This document shows, one piece after another, positions 22,060 to 33,864 of a DNA stretch of 64,000 bases (the first letter of the stretch is position 1; each line of letters begins with the position of its first letter). The translations under genes and the position numbers were made by a program. The stretch spans positions 12,175,197-12,239,196 of the forward strand of contig NC_056048.1 in the NCBI RefSeq assembly GCF_004379255.2, given 5' to 3'. This DNA is from Salvia splendens. Taxonomy: Eukaryota; Streptophyta; Magnoliopsida; Lamiales; Lamiaceae. The notes below the pieces were generated by a model, which saw nothing but the letters and a program-made list of their open reading frames with translations, ran no database searches and was not told the origin of the DNA.

Positions 22060-22991
22060 CCAAAATATAGTAAATCAAATGTAATAATATGCTAAGCAAA
22101 AGATATATGGTAAATCACTAGACTATGGAAAAGATATGATAATTCAATATTCTCGAAGAAATGGAGAGCTTGGTAAGTATTTGGTTTCTGGCAAAAGATG
22201 AGTTGATTATAAAAACTTGGAAATTAGATGAAATGGAGAGTTAGAGAAAGCAGCTATCTCTGTGGGTGGTTGTTGTGTGTAGAGTAGTGAATGAATAAAT
22301 TGTGTTGTAATTGTAGAATTTATATTGGAAATAAAGGTTTGGTTATGGTAAATGATTAACTTATTTTTGGAACAAGATTGCATATTGGAGATCGTGGACA
22401 AGGCATTGAAGAAACAATTCCATTTCTTTGGGCTCAACTTGAGTAAAAAGTTAATTTAATTCATTTGGAGCCCAAACTCCTTTTATTTTATTTTGTTTTG
22501 TTTAGCGCATACTTGTAAATACATAATTGGACATTCCTATATCTTTTATTTAAATTAATTTATTTTGTGTTGTTATGTAAATTTGTACTCAACGCGGAAT
22601 TGAATTGAGTTGATTAAAAATCTTGATATAAATTCTAAATTATTATCATTTTTCTTATTAGTTTATTGATAAAATATTGATATAAATTCTAAATTATTAT
22701 TATTATTAAAAATTTAATCATTAGTACGCCATTTAGCGTATTGAGTAATAAAGTTCAATATCATAACAATTTTCTTTGATATTTATTATACGGAATAGTA
22801 AGTAATCTATTAGGATGAAATTAATTAATTTTGTATTGTTGCAAAAATCTTAACTTTAGTTTTTGCTATTTAATTTAGTGTTTTAATTCAAAAATAAAAT
22901 ATAAAATACCGATGTTTATCCAAACACGGGAAAATAAAGTTATTCAAAATCCCATTCATATTCTCAGGATTCATTTTCCCTGTCAACTTTA
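22060..22991. other. AT-rich spacer
   Basis: No gene found. The motif GATATAAATTCTAAATTATT is repeated at about 22,626 and 22,679. Confidence 0.45.
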
Positions 22992-23440
22992 CTCCCTCCG
23001 TCCCATGTTACTCAAACTCTCCAGTTTCGGCTCGTCCCAAACTACTTACAAAATGTATCATTCTACGATGTAAATTATAATACACCAAAAATTTGATATA
23101 TTCGATATATTAAGGCCTCTATTTCTTTTTTTTTCACCTGTAAATGTGGATAACGTAACATTATAACAATTTCTTATTAAAATAAATGGATATTATTTGT
23201 GATTGTTTATTACTCTCTCAGGCTTGAAAAATGTGAATTTTTGAAGAGACATAAGTTTTAATTCATAATTGATAAAATAATAATGATATAAGAAAAAGTG
23301 ATTGAAGTATTATTAGTGGAGAACGAGTTTCACCTTGTTAAAGAAGAAAGAATTTCTAAAATTGTTAAGTTTATAATTGTAAAGGACGAACTGAAAATAA
23401 AATAGTTTATGTTTAATGGACAAAGACAGTAATTAATACT
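22992..23440. mobile_element. Degenerate Stowaway-like MITE(s)
   Basis: After TA at 22990-22991 the sequence begins CTCCCTCCGTCCCATG. A second MITE-like segment (CTCTCTCAGGCTTG at about 23,213 to AAAGGACGAACTG at about 23,390) follows. The ends no longer pair cleanly. Confidence 0.45.
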
Positions 23441-23904
23441 TCCACTTATTATAAAAAATAACTATAGATGCTTATAATTTTTATATTAGGGTATAATTTA
23501 TTAATTTGTTGGTATTTGTAATTCAAATTTATTTTTATATGAATTTACATTTTTCATATTTATCGATATTTTTGTTTGTACAGTCAAATTATCGCTCATC
23601 TATAAGTTAATAGCAATCAAATTTATAGTGGTTTAGTATTGAATTATTTAGTCGTTGAAGTGTTATTGTTCTGTTTGTATTATATATTTGAAAGTGTCTA
23701 ATCTGCATTTTTATTTTAAATTTATATTTAATTGATAAAAATATGATTTAATTTATCTAATAAAATGTCATTTTACAATTTTTATCTGAAAATTTACATA
23801 AAGCTATTGATTGTTATTTCTATAAATATTTTTTTTATAGATGTTCATCAGAACATGAAAATTATATGGGGTGATACTATTACTAGTTTATAGAAAAAGG
23901 AGTA
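23441..23904. other. AT-rich spacer
   Basis: No feature recognised. Confidence 0.4.
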
Positions 23905-25560
23905 CTAGTTGGGCAAATCACATAAAACAACACAAACAAATAAACCCTTGAGGAAACTGCAAGGTTCAAACATCATAGTCTTAAGGAAACTGCAAGGTTC
24001 AACTTATTCCATCACGGCTCAACCTGCACATTTAGAAAAAGATGCAGGGCTGAATACATGGGTACTCAGTGACACATTGCCAAAAGATACAAATATATAT
24101 TTGTAAAGTATTGTCAAGCCATCATTTCAGTAAATACTTAGTTTATTTGTTGTTCTCAAAACGCCCCAAGCTTACTAAATTCTTTGTGAGCTAAAATTTC
24201 GACTGCAGTCTAGTCTAAGTTCTTAATGTAATTTGCCATACCTGAACATTTTGTGCCGGGAAAGTGGCCACTTTCCGGGGTCACCGGACCGGCCAACCCT
24301 TACGATGACACACGGTCCACATGTACACTAGTCCGAGTAGGGAGTCTCCCCTAGCTAGGACCCGAATTCGATTTTATAAATTTTTGGCATAGTACATTCT
24401 GTATTAACCAAAACAAATTGACATCATTACATAAAACAAAATTATTTATGGCAAGACAATATCATTTGCATAAGTAAAAATTATCTCGAAAGATTTCATA
24501 TTTTTATCCAGATTAGGATAGAAAAGTTCACCTTAACCCTCCAACTTTGGTAAACTACCTCCTCCTTGGGAAGTTACTTCCTTGCAATTGCCTTTATTTG
24601 AGAAAAATAAATAAGCAACTTAGCTTCGTGATTTAAATTAAAGACGGATGATATGCACCTATCCTATAGGGATATGCATCCTACTTTGCCTTGTACATTT
24701 AACCGCAATTTCTTGCATTACAAGATAGAAATTAATTAATCAAGAGATTAATTACTTAATAAATTCTTAGGATTTGCTTAAACAAGCTTACTTTCCCAAA
24801 ATTAGATTACTTCAAGGAATACTAAATTCCAAGTAATTGATTTAATTTCACTCACAACAATTAAGAAATCTTTAATTGGATGTCAAAAGCTAAACCAAAA
24901 AGCAACACATGAATCCACCAAAACAAATTATGACTAAAATAAATTTTCAGCCCAAGACATTGAATTTTAATAGCCTTACTCAAAAGAAAAACAAACAAGA
25001 GTCCGAAATCTTAGGATCAACTAAATAAAAGAGGCCCAACTATTTTAAGAAAATGAGTCTAAAATAATACTCCCTCACACTTTCCTTTTTGGTTTGTCCC
25101 ATCCAAGATAACTCATTACTATAAATGGAAACACCTTTCTCTCTACTTTATTCCCTCACTCTTACTTTACTCTCTCCACTTAACACACAAAATAAAATTG
25201 CATAAAACTCTGTGCCGCCCAAGGAAGGGGTCATCTTCCTCGGGATGGAGGGAGTACACCATTACTTTCACTCTTTCTAACAATACGTCCCTCTCTTTCA
25301 CTCATCCTCATTCTACCGTCAAACACTCCCTCCCCCCTTTCACACCTCACAGTTCTTCTCACCGCCAGAATCTCTAACCCGAGGTGACTTATTTTCAAGT
25401 TTGAAACATAAAATAAAAGCCATTAAAATGCTACGTGATAATGCATATTTTGAAGTAATAGATTTGAAAGAGAAACTTACTTCAAAGGGAGAAAATGTTG
25501 AAATGTGAGAGTGAACTTGAAAATGCTGCAAAAACTCCTTTCTGCCTTACTGCAAAAACT
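23905..25560 (-). mobile_element. Diverged Tekay-type LTR remnant, minus strand
   Basis: Several blocks match the minus-strand Tekay B LTR in the same order. They include CAACCTGCACAT, ATGCAGGGCTGA..ACTCAGTG (about 24043-24072), GGACCGGCC and GGACCCGAATTCG (about 24290-24370), and the later GAGGCCCAAC and CCCTCC segment near 25,030-25,340. A Stowaway (25070-25254) sits inside. No pol or second LTR was seen, so it is a truncated or solo LTR. A 19-bp direct repeat (AGGAAACTGCAAGGTTCAA) is at about 23,951 and 23,984. Confidence 0.6.
25070..25254. mobile_element. Stowaway-like MITE
   Basis: Starts CTCCCTCACACTTTCC and ends CTCGGGATGGAGGGAG; TA on both sides (25068-25069 and 25255-25256). Confidence 0.8.
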
Positions 25561-25699
25561 CGAAATTTAAATGGTATTAATTTTCGATTTTGGTTAAATT
25601 TGCTTCCGCTTATGTGTTGGGTATTGTTTTATGAAATGATAAAACAAATATAATGTTTTCTACCCATTAAAGATTTCAATATTTAAATGATATATGGCT

Positions 25700-26060
25700 T
25701 GTTAATCACCAAAGTGGTCTTGTTATATTGCATTTAATTATTGAGCATGATGAATGTTAGTTAATTGATCATGATTAAAGAGATGCTATAAATGACATTA
25801 AAGTTTGATTGATCAATTATATTATTATTTATATACTTGGAGATCACCCAAAGGTGGATCATTGTATACATTTAATAATATGAAATGGATTAATCATGTC
25901 TACTTGTGTCTTATGTAGTATGTATACCCAAAGGCAACATGCTTATTTGATATATGTATGATTTGATTAATTATTAAAGAAATTTTTTTTAGCATCGTTG
26001 AAAGTATGTGTATTTTAAGTATTGCCCAAAGGTTACTTGAATGCATGTTATTTAAAGTAT
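25700..26060 (+). repeat. Spaced CCAAAGG repeats in copia B leader
   Basis: Four degenerate repeats centred on CACCAAAGTGG (25707), CACCCAAAGGTGG (25845), ACCCAAAGGCAAC (25926) and GCCCAAAGGTTAC (26024) are each followed by an AT-rich ATGCATTTAAT-like stretch. Spacing is about 80-140 bp. Confidence 0.55.
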
Positions 26061-26106
26061 TACAGTTATCTGAATCGGTGTTTAAAGTTCAAAACACTAA
26101 TTGTAA

Positions 26107-29100
26107 GCATGTATAAATGTTGCAGCTTCATCTAATATATATGCATCTGCAAACTCCGTCGTAAAGTTCAATGGGCAGAACTATGGTGAATGGTCAGAAC
26201 AGATCCGGTTTTCACTGGGTGTTATGTCACTTGACCATGCCATACTTAAGGAAGATGAGCCTGCAGCCATTACGGAAGTAAGCTCCGAAACGGATAAGTC
26301 TCGATATGAGACTTGGGAGCGCTCTAACAGGCTAAGTCTCAATCTTATGAGGATGACGATGGCAGAAGGTTTCAAGCCATCTATGCCTAAGACAGAGAGT
26401 GCAAGGGAATTTATTGAAAAGATAAAGGAGTGTTCACAATCGGAATTGGCCGACAAGTCAATTGTGGGGAGCCTAATGAGTGAGCTCACTACAAGAAAGT
26501 TTGACTGGTCTAAGCTGATTTACGATCATGTAACACACATGTCAAACTTGGCAGCAAGGCTCACGACCTTAGGAATGGAGGTTCATGAACAGTTCTTGGT
26601 TCAATTCATCATAAACTCTCTTCCTATTGAATTTGGCCAGTTCCAGGTGAATTATAACACCATAAAAGATAAATGGGACCTTAAAGAACTAAAGGCCATA
26701 TTAGTTCAAGAGGAAGGGAGACTAAAGAAGATGGATGACCAAGTTGTGAATCTAATGGGTCATGGAGGAGCAAGCACCAGTAAGGTAAAGTCAAGTAAAA
26801 AGGACAAACATAAAGAGTCTTCTTTTCCTAAAGGCCCCGAAAAGAAGATCCAAAAGGAAAGGAAGTGTTTTTTCTGTAGAGAACCGGGACACTTCAAGAA
26901 GGATTGTCCAAAAAGGAAGGCATGGTTCGATAAGAAAGGTAAACATAATAGTTTCGTTTGCTTTGAGTCAAATCTTATTGAAGTGCCTAATAATACTTGG
27001 TGGTTAGATTCTGGTGCTACTACTCATGTGTCTCACATTGAACAGGGATTCAGTACGATCCAACCTATAAAAGGAAGTGAACAATACTTGTTCATGGGGA
27101 ACAGGATAAAGGCACAAATTAAAGGCGTCGGGACCTATAGACTGATCTTGGACACGGGATGTCATATAGATCTTAAGGAATGTCTCTATGTACCAGATTG
27201 TGCTAGAAATCTTGTATCTGTTAGTAGGTTGGATAGATTAGGATTTAAAATCAAGTTTGTAAATAGTGTATTTACATTGTACAGAAATGATTACTTCTAT
27301 GGAAGTGGTACTTTGTTTGATTCACTCTACAGTTTCAATCTTGATGCAAAGTTTTCTGAATCATTGTTTAATGTTGAAAGTAGAGGCATAAAACGTAGTG
27401 TGTCAAGTGAAAATTCGGCTTTCTTGTGGCATCAAAGACTAGGTCACATATCCAAGGAAAGGATGATGAGGTTGGTAAAGAATGATATTCTTCCTCAATT
27501 GGATTTTAGTGATCTAGATATGTGTATAGATTGCATAAAGGGGAAGCAAACTAAACACATAGTAAAGAAACAAGCCACAAGAAGCTCTCAACTTCTTGAA
27601 TTAATTCATACTGATATTTGTGGCCCGTTTGATGCACCTTCGTGGGATGGTAGAAATTATTTTATCACTTTTATTGATGATTTCTCACGGTATGGTTACA
27701 TATATCTATTACGTGAAAAGGCTGAATCCGTGAATGTCTTAAAGATATTCATAGATGAAGTAGAAAGGCAATTAGATAGAAAAGTTAAAGTGGTGAGATC
27801 AGATAGAGGTGGTGAATTCTATGGAAAATTTAATGAATCTGGACAATGTCCGGGTCAATTTGCAAAGTACCTCGAAAGCAAGGGCATTTGTGCACAATAT
27901 ACAATGCCCGGTACTCCGCAACAGAATGGTGTAGCGGAAAGGCAGAATCGTACTCTTTTGGATATGGTTAGATGCATGTTAAGTGGGTGTAATTTACCTC
28001 TTTCGTTGTGGATTTATGCATTAAAGACTGCAACGTATATGCTTAATCGGGTTCCTAGTAAGGCAGTTCCAAAGACACCTTTCGAACTGTGGACGGGAAG
28101 GAAACCGAGTTTAAGGCATTTACGTATTTGGGGTTGCCCCGCAGAAGTAAAGTTGTATAATCCGCATGAAAAGAAGCTGGATTTAAAGATGATCAGTGGA
28201 TATTTCATTGGCTATCCAGATAAGTCGAAAGGATATACATTCTATTGTCCTAACCATAGTACGAGGATAGTTGAGACGGGTAATGCTAGGTTCATTGAAA
28301 TTAGTGGGAGTGATGAACCTCGTAAAGTGGACTTTAATGAAGTTCAAGAAAAGGTTGTTCATCCACATTTTGTTGCACCTAAGATTGTTGTTCCTATTGA
28401 ACAACATGAAGTGCATAACCCACCTATTGAGATTGAAGATGAACCAGTCATAATTCAAGAACGAAATGATGAACCAATAGAACCTTTAAGACGATCAGTA
28501 AGGGAACGACGATCGGCCATATCGGATGACTATGTGGTATATTCCGTTGAAAGTGAATGTGACTTGAGCATTGATAAAGATCCTATCTCATTCCAGCAAG
28601 CCATGGAAAGTGACAATTCTGAAAATTGGTTAAATGCAACAAAGGATGAGATGAATCCATGAGAGATAACAATGTTTGGGACTTAGTAGAATTACCTACG
28701 GGTTTTAAAGCCATTGGTTGTAAATGGATCTTTAAAACAAAACGTGATTCGAAAGGTAACATTGAAAGGTACAAGGCTCGCCTTGTTGCCAAAGGATTCA
28801 CTCAAAAGGAAGGCATTGACTACAAAGAAACCTTCTCTCCAGTTTCAAAGAAGGATTCTTTAAGAGTTGTATTGGCTTTGGTGGCTCATTATGACTTGGA
28901 GCTTCACCAAATGGATGTAAAGACGGCCTTTCTTAATGGAGTACTAGAAGAAGAGGTATACATGAAACAACCCGAAGGATTCATGATAGAAGGGCAAGAA
29001 GGCTTAGTATGTAAGTTGAGAAAGTCAATATATGGACTCAAACAAGCTTCCAGACAATGGTATATAAAGTTTAATGATATCATTGTTTCATATGGCTTTG

Positions 29101-30152
29101 TAGAAATCATCGTTGATAGATGTATCTACATTAAAATCAGTGGGAGCAAGTTTATCATATTAGTCCTATATGTTGATGATATTTTACTAGCCGCAAATGA
29201 CATGAGTTTACTACATGATGTAAAGAAGTATCTCTCTTTAAACTTTGAAATGAAGGATATGGGTGAGGCATCTTATGTGATCGAAATAGAGATATTCCGG
29301 GATAGATCACAAGGATTGTTAAGTCTGTCTCAGAAAGGCTATATCAATAAAGTTTTAGAGAGATATAGAATGGATAAATGCTCCGCAGGAATTGCTCCAA
29401 TTCAGAAGGGAGACAAGTTTAGCTTAATGCAATGTCCAAAAAATGAATTGGAGCATAAGGAAATGGAAAAGATTCCCTATGCATCAGTGGTTGGGAGTTT
29501 GAACTATGTTCAAACATGTACACGATCAGATATCACCTTCGCGGTTGGTATGTTGGGTCGTTATCAAAGTAATCCCGGTATGGACCACTGGAAGGCTGCA
29601 AAGAAGGTTCTCAGGTACTTGCAAGGCACCAAAGAACACATGCTTACCTATAGGAGATCCGATCATCTAGAGGTAGTTGGATATTCAGATTATGCCGGAT
29701 GCGTTGATACAAGAAAATCGACGTTTGGATACTTGTTCCTTTTAGCCGATGGAGCAATATCATGGAAAAGTGGAAAGCAGTCTGTCATTGCTACTTCTAC
29801 TATGGAGGCAGAGTTTGTGGCATGCTTTGAAGCCACAGTTCACGGATTGTGGCTGCGGAACTTTGTTTCGGGACTTGGAATTGTCGACACCATAGTCAAG
29901 CCGCTGAAAATTTATTGTGATAATTCCGCAGCTGTCTTCTTCTCAAAGAACGATAAGTACTCGAAGGGTGCTAAGCACATGGAGTTGAAATACTTATCGG
30001 TTAAAGAAGAAGTGCAGAAGCAAAGGGTGTATTTTGAGCACATAAGAACGGATATGATGGTAGCGGATCCGTTAACTAAAGGACTACCACCCAGTATGTT
30101 TATTGGCCATGTAGAGCGTATGGGTATTATAGACAAAGCCTTGCTATTTTAG
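26107..30152 (+). pseudogene. Copia B gag-pol (gag-PR-IN-RT-RH), broken by a one-base frameshift
   Basis: The frame is open from 26107. The first ATG (26224) is internal to the gag fold (KFNGQNYGEWSEQIRFSLGVM precedes and overlaps it), so the true start lies in a spliced or shifted leader. Numbered from 26224: gag with zinc knuckle CFFCREPGHFKKDC (~216), protease WWLDSGATTH (~259), pre-integrase LWHQRLGH (~399), and integrase D (HTDICGPF), D (RSDRGGEF) and E (GVAERQNRT). After a single-base loss at about 28,650-28,657 the frame shifts, giving a stop at 28,662. Coding resumes in the other frame with RT (YKARLVAKGFTQ, YVDDILL) and RNase H (STFGYLF, TSTMEAEFVA), ending at TAG 30150-30152. All catalytic motifs survive. 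Confidence 0.9.
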
Positions 30153-30478
30153 TTGTGGACTCATGTATTGTGTAAACACTCTTGTGAATTCAATAAAAGT
30201 TGTGTTTCTGCTTGTTTATATGTTACCATTAAAGTTGTATACAGTATGGTTGTTTAGATAACATATGTTGTATTGAGAATTAAAGTTCATCTCAATGAAA
30301 GGTTTATTCATATAAAGTTAGAATTGATTTGTGATACATGGAAGGAATCATGTCGACTAAATGAGTGTGTGACCGCCATGATCCAATTGAATCTAACTTT
30401 ATAGGTATTTAAAGGATATATGAACTTGGTTGTAAAGTGCGCATAAAGGTTATTAAACCATTGAGAGCTACAAAGGTC

Positions 30479-30489
30479 AAGTGGGAGAA
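30479..30489 (+). promoter_or_regulatory. Polypurine tract of copia B
   Basis: AAGTGGGAGAA-type purine run directly before the LTR start TGTAGG. Confidence 0.75.
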
Positions 30490-31189
30490 TGTAGGAATAT
30501 TTATTCTTATATGTGACCTATGTAAAGATTGGTTTAATATTAAAGATCAAGTTCAAATGTGTCAATGGGATTCTAATATTAAAGACGACACCGTGATGGA
30601 TCGGTTTCGATTAAAGAATTAGAATCGGGTGTATTGATAACCCTCCTCTTCTACCTCTAATTATAATATATAATATATATATTATATACTAAAAGAATAA
30701 GTATATATATGTGTAAATATGTATGTTGCCGTGAATGTACTAAAGTAATACTATTAAATTATGACAGTTACTTAGTATATAAAGCAATATTTGTAAGTGT
30801 GCATGTATTAGGATGTGCATGTATGTGGCGTGAGGCATTGAGTTCATGAATCAGTTTCTAAACTGATTAACTGCTTTTCGAATCGGCGTGTCTATTGCTT
30901 AACAAAGCAGTAGCATTTAAAATGAAAAATCACGTCTGATTGTGTCCTCACGAAGCGTCACATATTAGCCTATATAAAGGGATGGCCTATGCATGGATTA
31001 CACACACCAAAAAATGCTTACAGATAGTCGGCATTTATACATACATATATATTTATACATAGATATATACAAAAGTACTCTTGATTCTTGATCCATTGAA
31101 GGAATCAAATAGAAGGCTTGAGGTCAAGGAGAAGATAAACATCAATAGCAGCTTAAGGGGAAACATCAAATAGTGGATCCAACCCTACA
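30490..31189 (+). repeat. Copia B 3' LTR (700 bp)
   Basis: Starts TGTAGGAATA and ends AACCCTACA, giving TGTAGG/CCTACA inverted termini. A TATATAAAG box is at 30971-30979. An AT dinucleotide tract lies around 30,665-30,690. The 5 bp after it are ACAAA; the matching upstream duplication is not found because the 5' end is missing. Confidence 0.85.
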
Positions 31190-32024
31190 ACAAATTAATA
31201 AGCATGGATGGAGGTTGGTGATTTTATCCCCTCTTTATAGTGTGTTAATATGGTTGAATTAATTCAAATCTAGAATGTGATTTCGGTATAGAGATCAGTA
31301 AAGAATGGCTAACATGAGAGAGTGCATTTTGGTGTGTTAGCGATGAAAGCCAAACACCCTTTTTATACTAAAACTTGCGGACGTAAGTCTTGGGGCAACA
31401 TTATGAAGATTTTGAAAACTTCTTTTTGCAGTCAACTTCGAATAAAACTAAAGATTGTCTGCCTGAGAAAGTTTTCCACACTGCAAATGTGTTCGTGCAG
31501 TGATACATCTGATATGTAAAATCTTTTTTACTGCTATGCAATGCTCATGAAATTAAAGCAAGTCTACTCTTTTATTTTCCACATGCTTAAACAAGAGAGG
31601 AGTGGCAGGTCGTAGAGAAGAGGACACCTCCATTACTATTCCACACACTATTTCATTTACTATTCACTATGCATTACATTTACCTCACGGTAAAAGTATT
31701 TACTGACTTACCTCTTTACTTTGTAAGAGGAGCATTCCATAATTGGAGCACCGATTGTTACGACATAGATTTAAATGCACTAAGTGCATCTCTCATTGTA
31801 AACAAATAGGTTTATCATTTGTTAACGTTCACTTAATATCCATTTATAGACTATACTTGCAAGCACAAATTGCCTTCTATAATTTGGCATCTTATGTTAA
31901 TATAATTCTCAAAAACGAAGATATAGTAGTTCAAAGCACTACTTGCTTAAAATATTAAAAGATTAACGCAGTGATTATTTTTAGATAAAAGTGGGATGTC
32001 ACATATTATCTCATCTTTAACCTT
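31190..32024. other. Spacer between copia B and Harbinger MITE
   Basis: No convincing gene. Short frames around 31,322-31,519 lack family features. Confidence 0.45.
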
Positions 32025-32027
32025 TAA

Positions 32028-32615
32028 GGGCATCCACGGTGGGGCGCCCTAAAGCCCGCCCGATGCATCGGGCGCGCCTTAGGGCTCCACTGCAGCTCCA
32101 CGCCCTATGCCATTTCCTTCCTCCGCGCCCTATGCATCGTCTGCAGACGATGAACCATTTTTTTGCATCCTCCAGCCTATCCTCCGCCCCATTGTAGGGG
32201 GTAAGGAGGATAGTCCGGACGATGCACACATTTTTTTAAAATTTTTTCTTCTATATATATCACCAATTTTTTACTTCATTTCACACATTTCACTCCACTC
32301 TCTTCCCCATCTCAATTTATCTCTAAATTCAATAATGAATTCTGACGATTTTCATATTTGCAAGCATAAAATATAAAAAATAAATACTGACAATAGGATT
32401 TGCCTTTAATTTGCGGTGTTTTTATATTTATTCTTGCTAATTGATATATTTGCAAACATAAAAAATAAAAAACAAATACAAAATAGTAGTTAAAACTATA
32501 GGGCGGACTTTAGGGCGTCCCACTGCAGGTGGAAGGGTAGGATGATAGAATGATGATGTGACGGATCATAGGCCGTCCTATAGGGCGGACTATACGGCGC
32601 CCATTGTGGATGCTC
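32028..32615. mobile_element. PIF/Harbinger-type MITE
   Basis: Termini GGGCATCCACGGTGGGGCGCC and GGCGCCCATTGTGGATGCTC are inverted repeats, flanked by TAA on both sides (32025-32027 and 32616-32618), the preferred Harbinger target. The middle has a run resembling the leader before the transposase ATG of the 62-kb relative (TTCACACATTTCACTCCACTC and then an ATGAATTCTGACGATTT segment). This suggests internal deletion of a larger element. No transposase remains. Confidence 0.85.
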
Positions 32616-32618
32616 TAA

Positions 32619-32946
32619 CACCTCAATTTCTTAATTTTCGTGTCCAAAAGAAATGCATCAACTACCTTGGGACGAAGGGAGTAATATAGTAACATATAAC
32701 CATTTATGTGGTTAGTAATGTGCAATGACAATATTAATATATGCTCAAAAATATCATGATAAATATAATATAAAAATTAACAGATTTAAGTTAATTAAAG
32801 TAACTAAAGTTAATTAAAATATTTTACAATTTACATTATGATTAATATGTAGATTAACAAAATTAAGTTGGTTAAAGTAATTTCACTAAATTTGTTCAGA
32901 AGCAATTAAAGTCAATATATACATACCAAAATACATGGTCCTCTTC
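32619..32946. other. AT-rich spacer between two Harbinger elements
   Basis: A TACCTTGGGACGAAGGGAGTAA stretch near 32,660-32,683 is a leftover MITE right end. Nothing else is seen. Confidence 0.4.
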
Positions 32947-33363
32947 TAAGAGCACCCACAACCGTGCTCTTGCAAACGAGCATGATTGTGGGCCCGACCC
33001 CACTTTTTCTGCCTGCTCTTAGGCAAGAGCACAACACTCACAGCTGTGCTCTTTCGCAAGGACGAGCACAAGGGTCCCACCATTTCATTATTCAATTTAA
33101 ATAAAAACATTTCCACAAAATTAAATACATTACACATACCCGGAATAATATTACAAAATACATTAAAATTAAAAATCACATAATTAAAATCCTAAAAATT
33201 AAAAATTACATAATTAAATTCATAAAATTAAAAAAACTCACTACTCGTTGCTGAATTTCGCCTACATGTGTTTGATTAGGTCTTCTTGTAGCTCAACGTG
33301 GGTTCGTGTATCGCGCATTGTGTGCCTTGTTTTGATCCTCTCACCCACCGTCGCATGCACACC

Positions 33364-33859
33364 TCAGCATGGGGGAGACCTCGCGCTTGAGCTTCCGGCT
33401 TCATCCTCATCGTAGAAGCTAGCCGCCCTCGGTCCTTCGTCGGCTATAATTATGTTGTGTAAGATAATACACGTGTACATGATGTCGGCGATATTATTCA
33501 CGTACCACAGCCGAGCCGGGGCCTTCACAATGTTGAATCGGGCTTGAAGGACCCCAAAGGCTCTTTCGACGTCTTTCCGCGCGGACTCTTGACGCTGCGC
33601 AAAAAGAACCCGTCTCGGGTCTTGCGGGTTGCTGAGCGTCTTCACGAAAGTCGACCACCTTGGGTAGATACCATCGGCGAGATAGTAATCCATGTGGTAT
33701 ACATTTCCGTTGACGGTGAAGTCGATCGCCGGTGCTACACCATTCAACACATCATTGAAGAGGGGTGAAGAATATAGCACGTTCAAGTCGTTGTTGGATC
33801 CGGCAATGCCGAAATATGCATGCCAAATCCATAGGCGGTAGTCGGCGACCGCTTCAAGG
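33364..33859 (-). pseudogene. Harbinger transposase, C-terminal part (split gene)
   Basis: Minus-strand frame with the C-terminal half of a DDE_Tnp_4/HARBI1-ALP1-like transposase. It has AVADYRLWIWHAYFG, the second catalytic Asp in YLADGIYP, and the Glu in DVERAFGVLQARF, then a short Ser/Pro-rich end and stop. The frame upstream of 33865 reads into the Tekay LTR and is not transposase. The N-terminal half is at 51368-52030. If Tekay B and one copy of its ATAAG duplication are removed, the two halves join in the same frame to give about 387 aa, normal for the family. Confidence 0.9.
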
Positions 33860-33864
33860 ATAAG

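Larger units (their letters stand above)
25590..31189 (+). mobile_element. Copia retrotransposon B, 5' truncated and frameshifted
   Basis: Leader, gag-pol, purine tract and a 700-bp 3' LTR are present. No copy of the LTR is recognisable upstream; the boundary near 25,590 is approximate and abuts the Tekay remnant. The gag-pol frame is broken once near 28,65x. The copia order (integrase before RT) is clear. Lineage not assigned with confidence. Confidence 0.8.
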
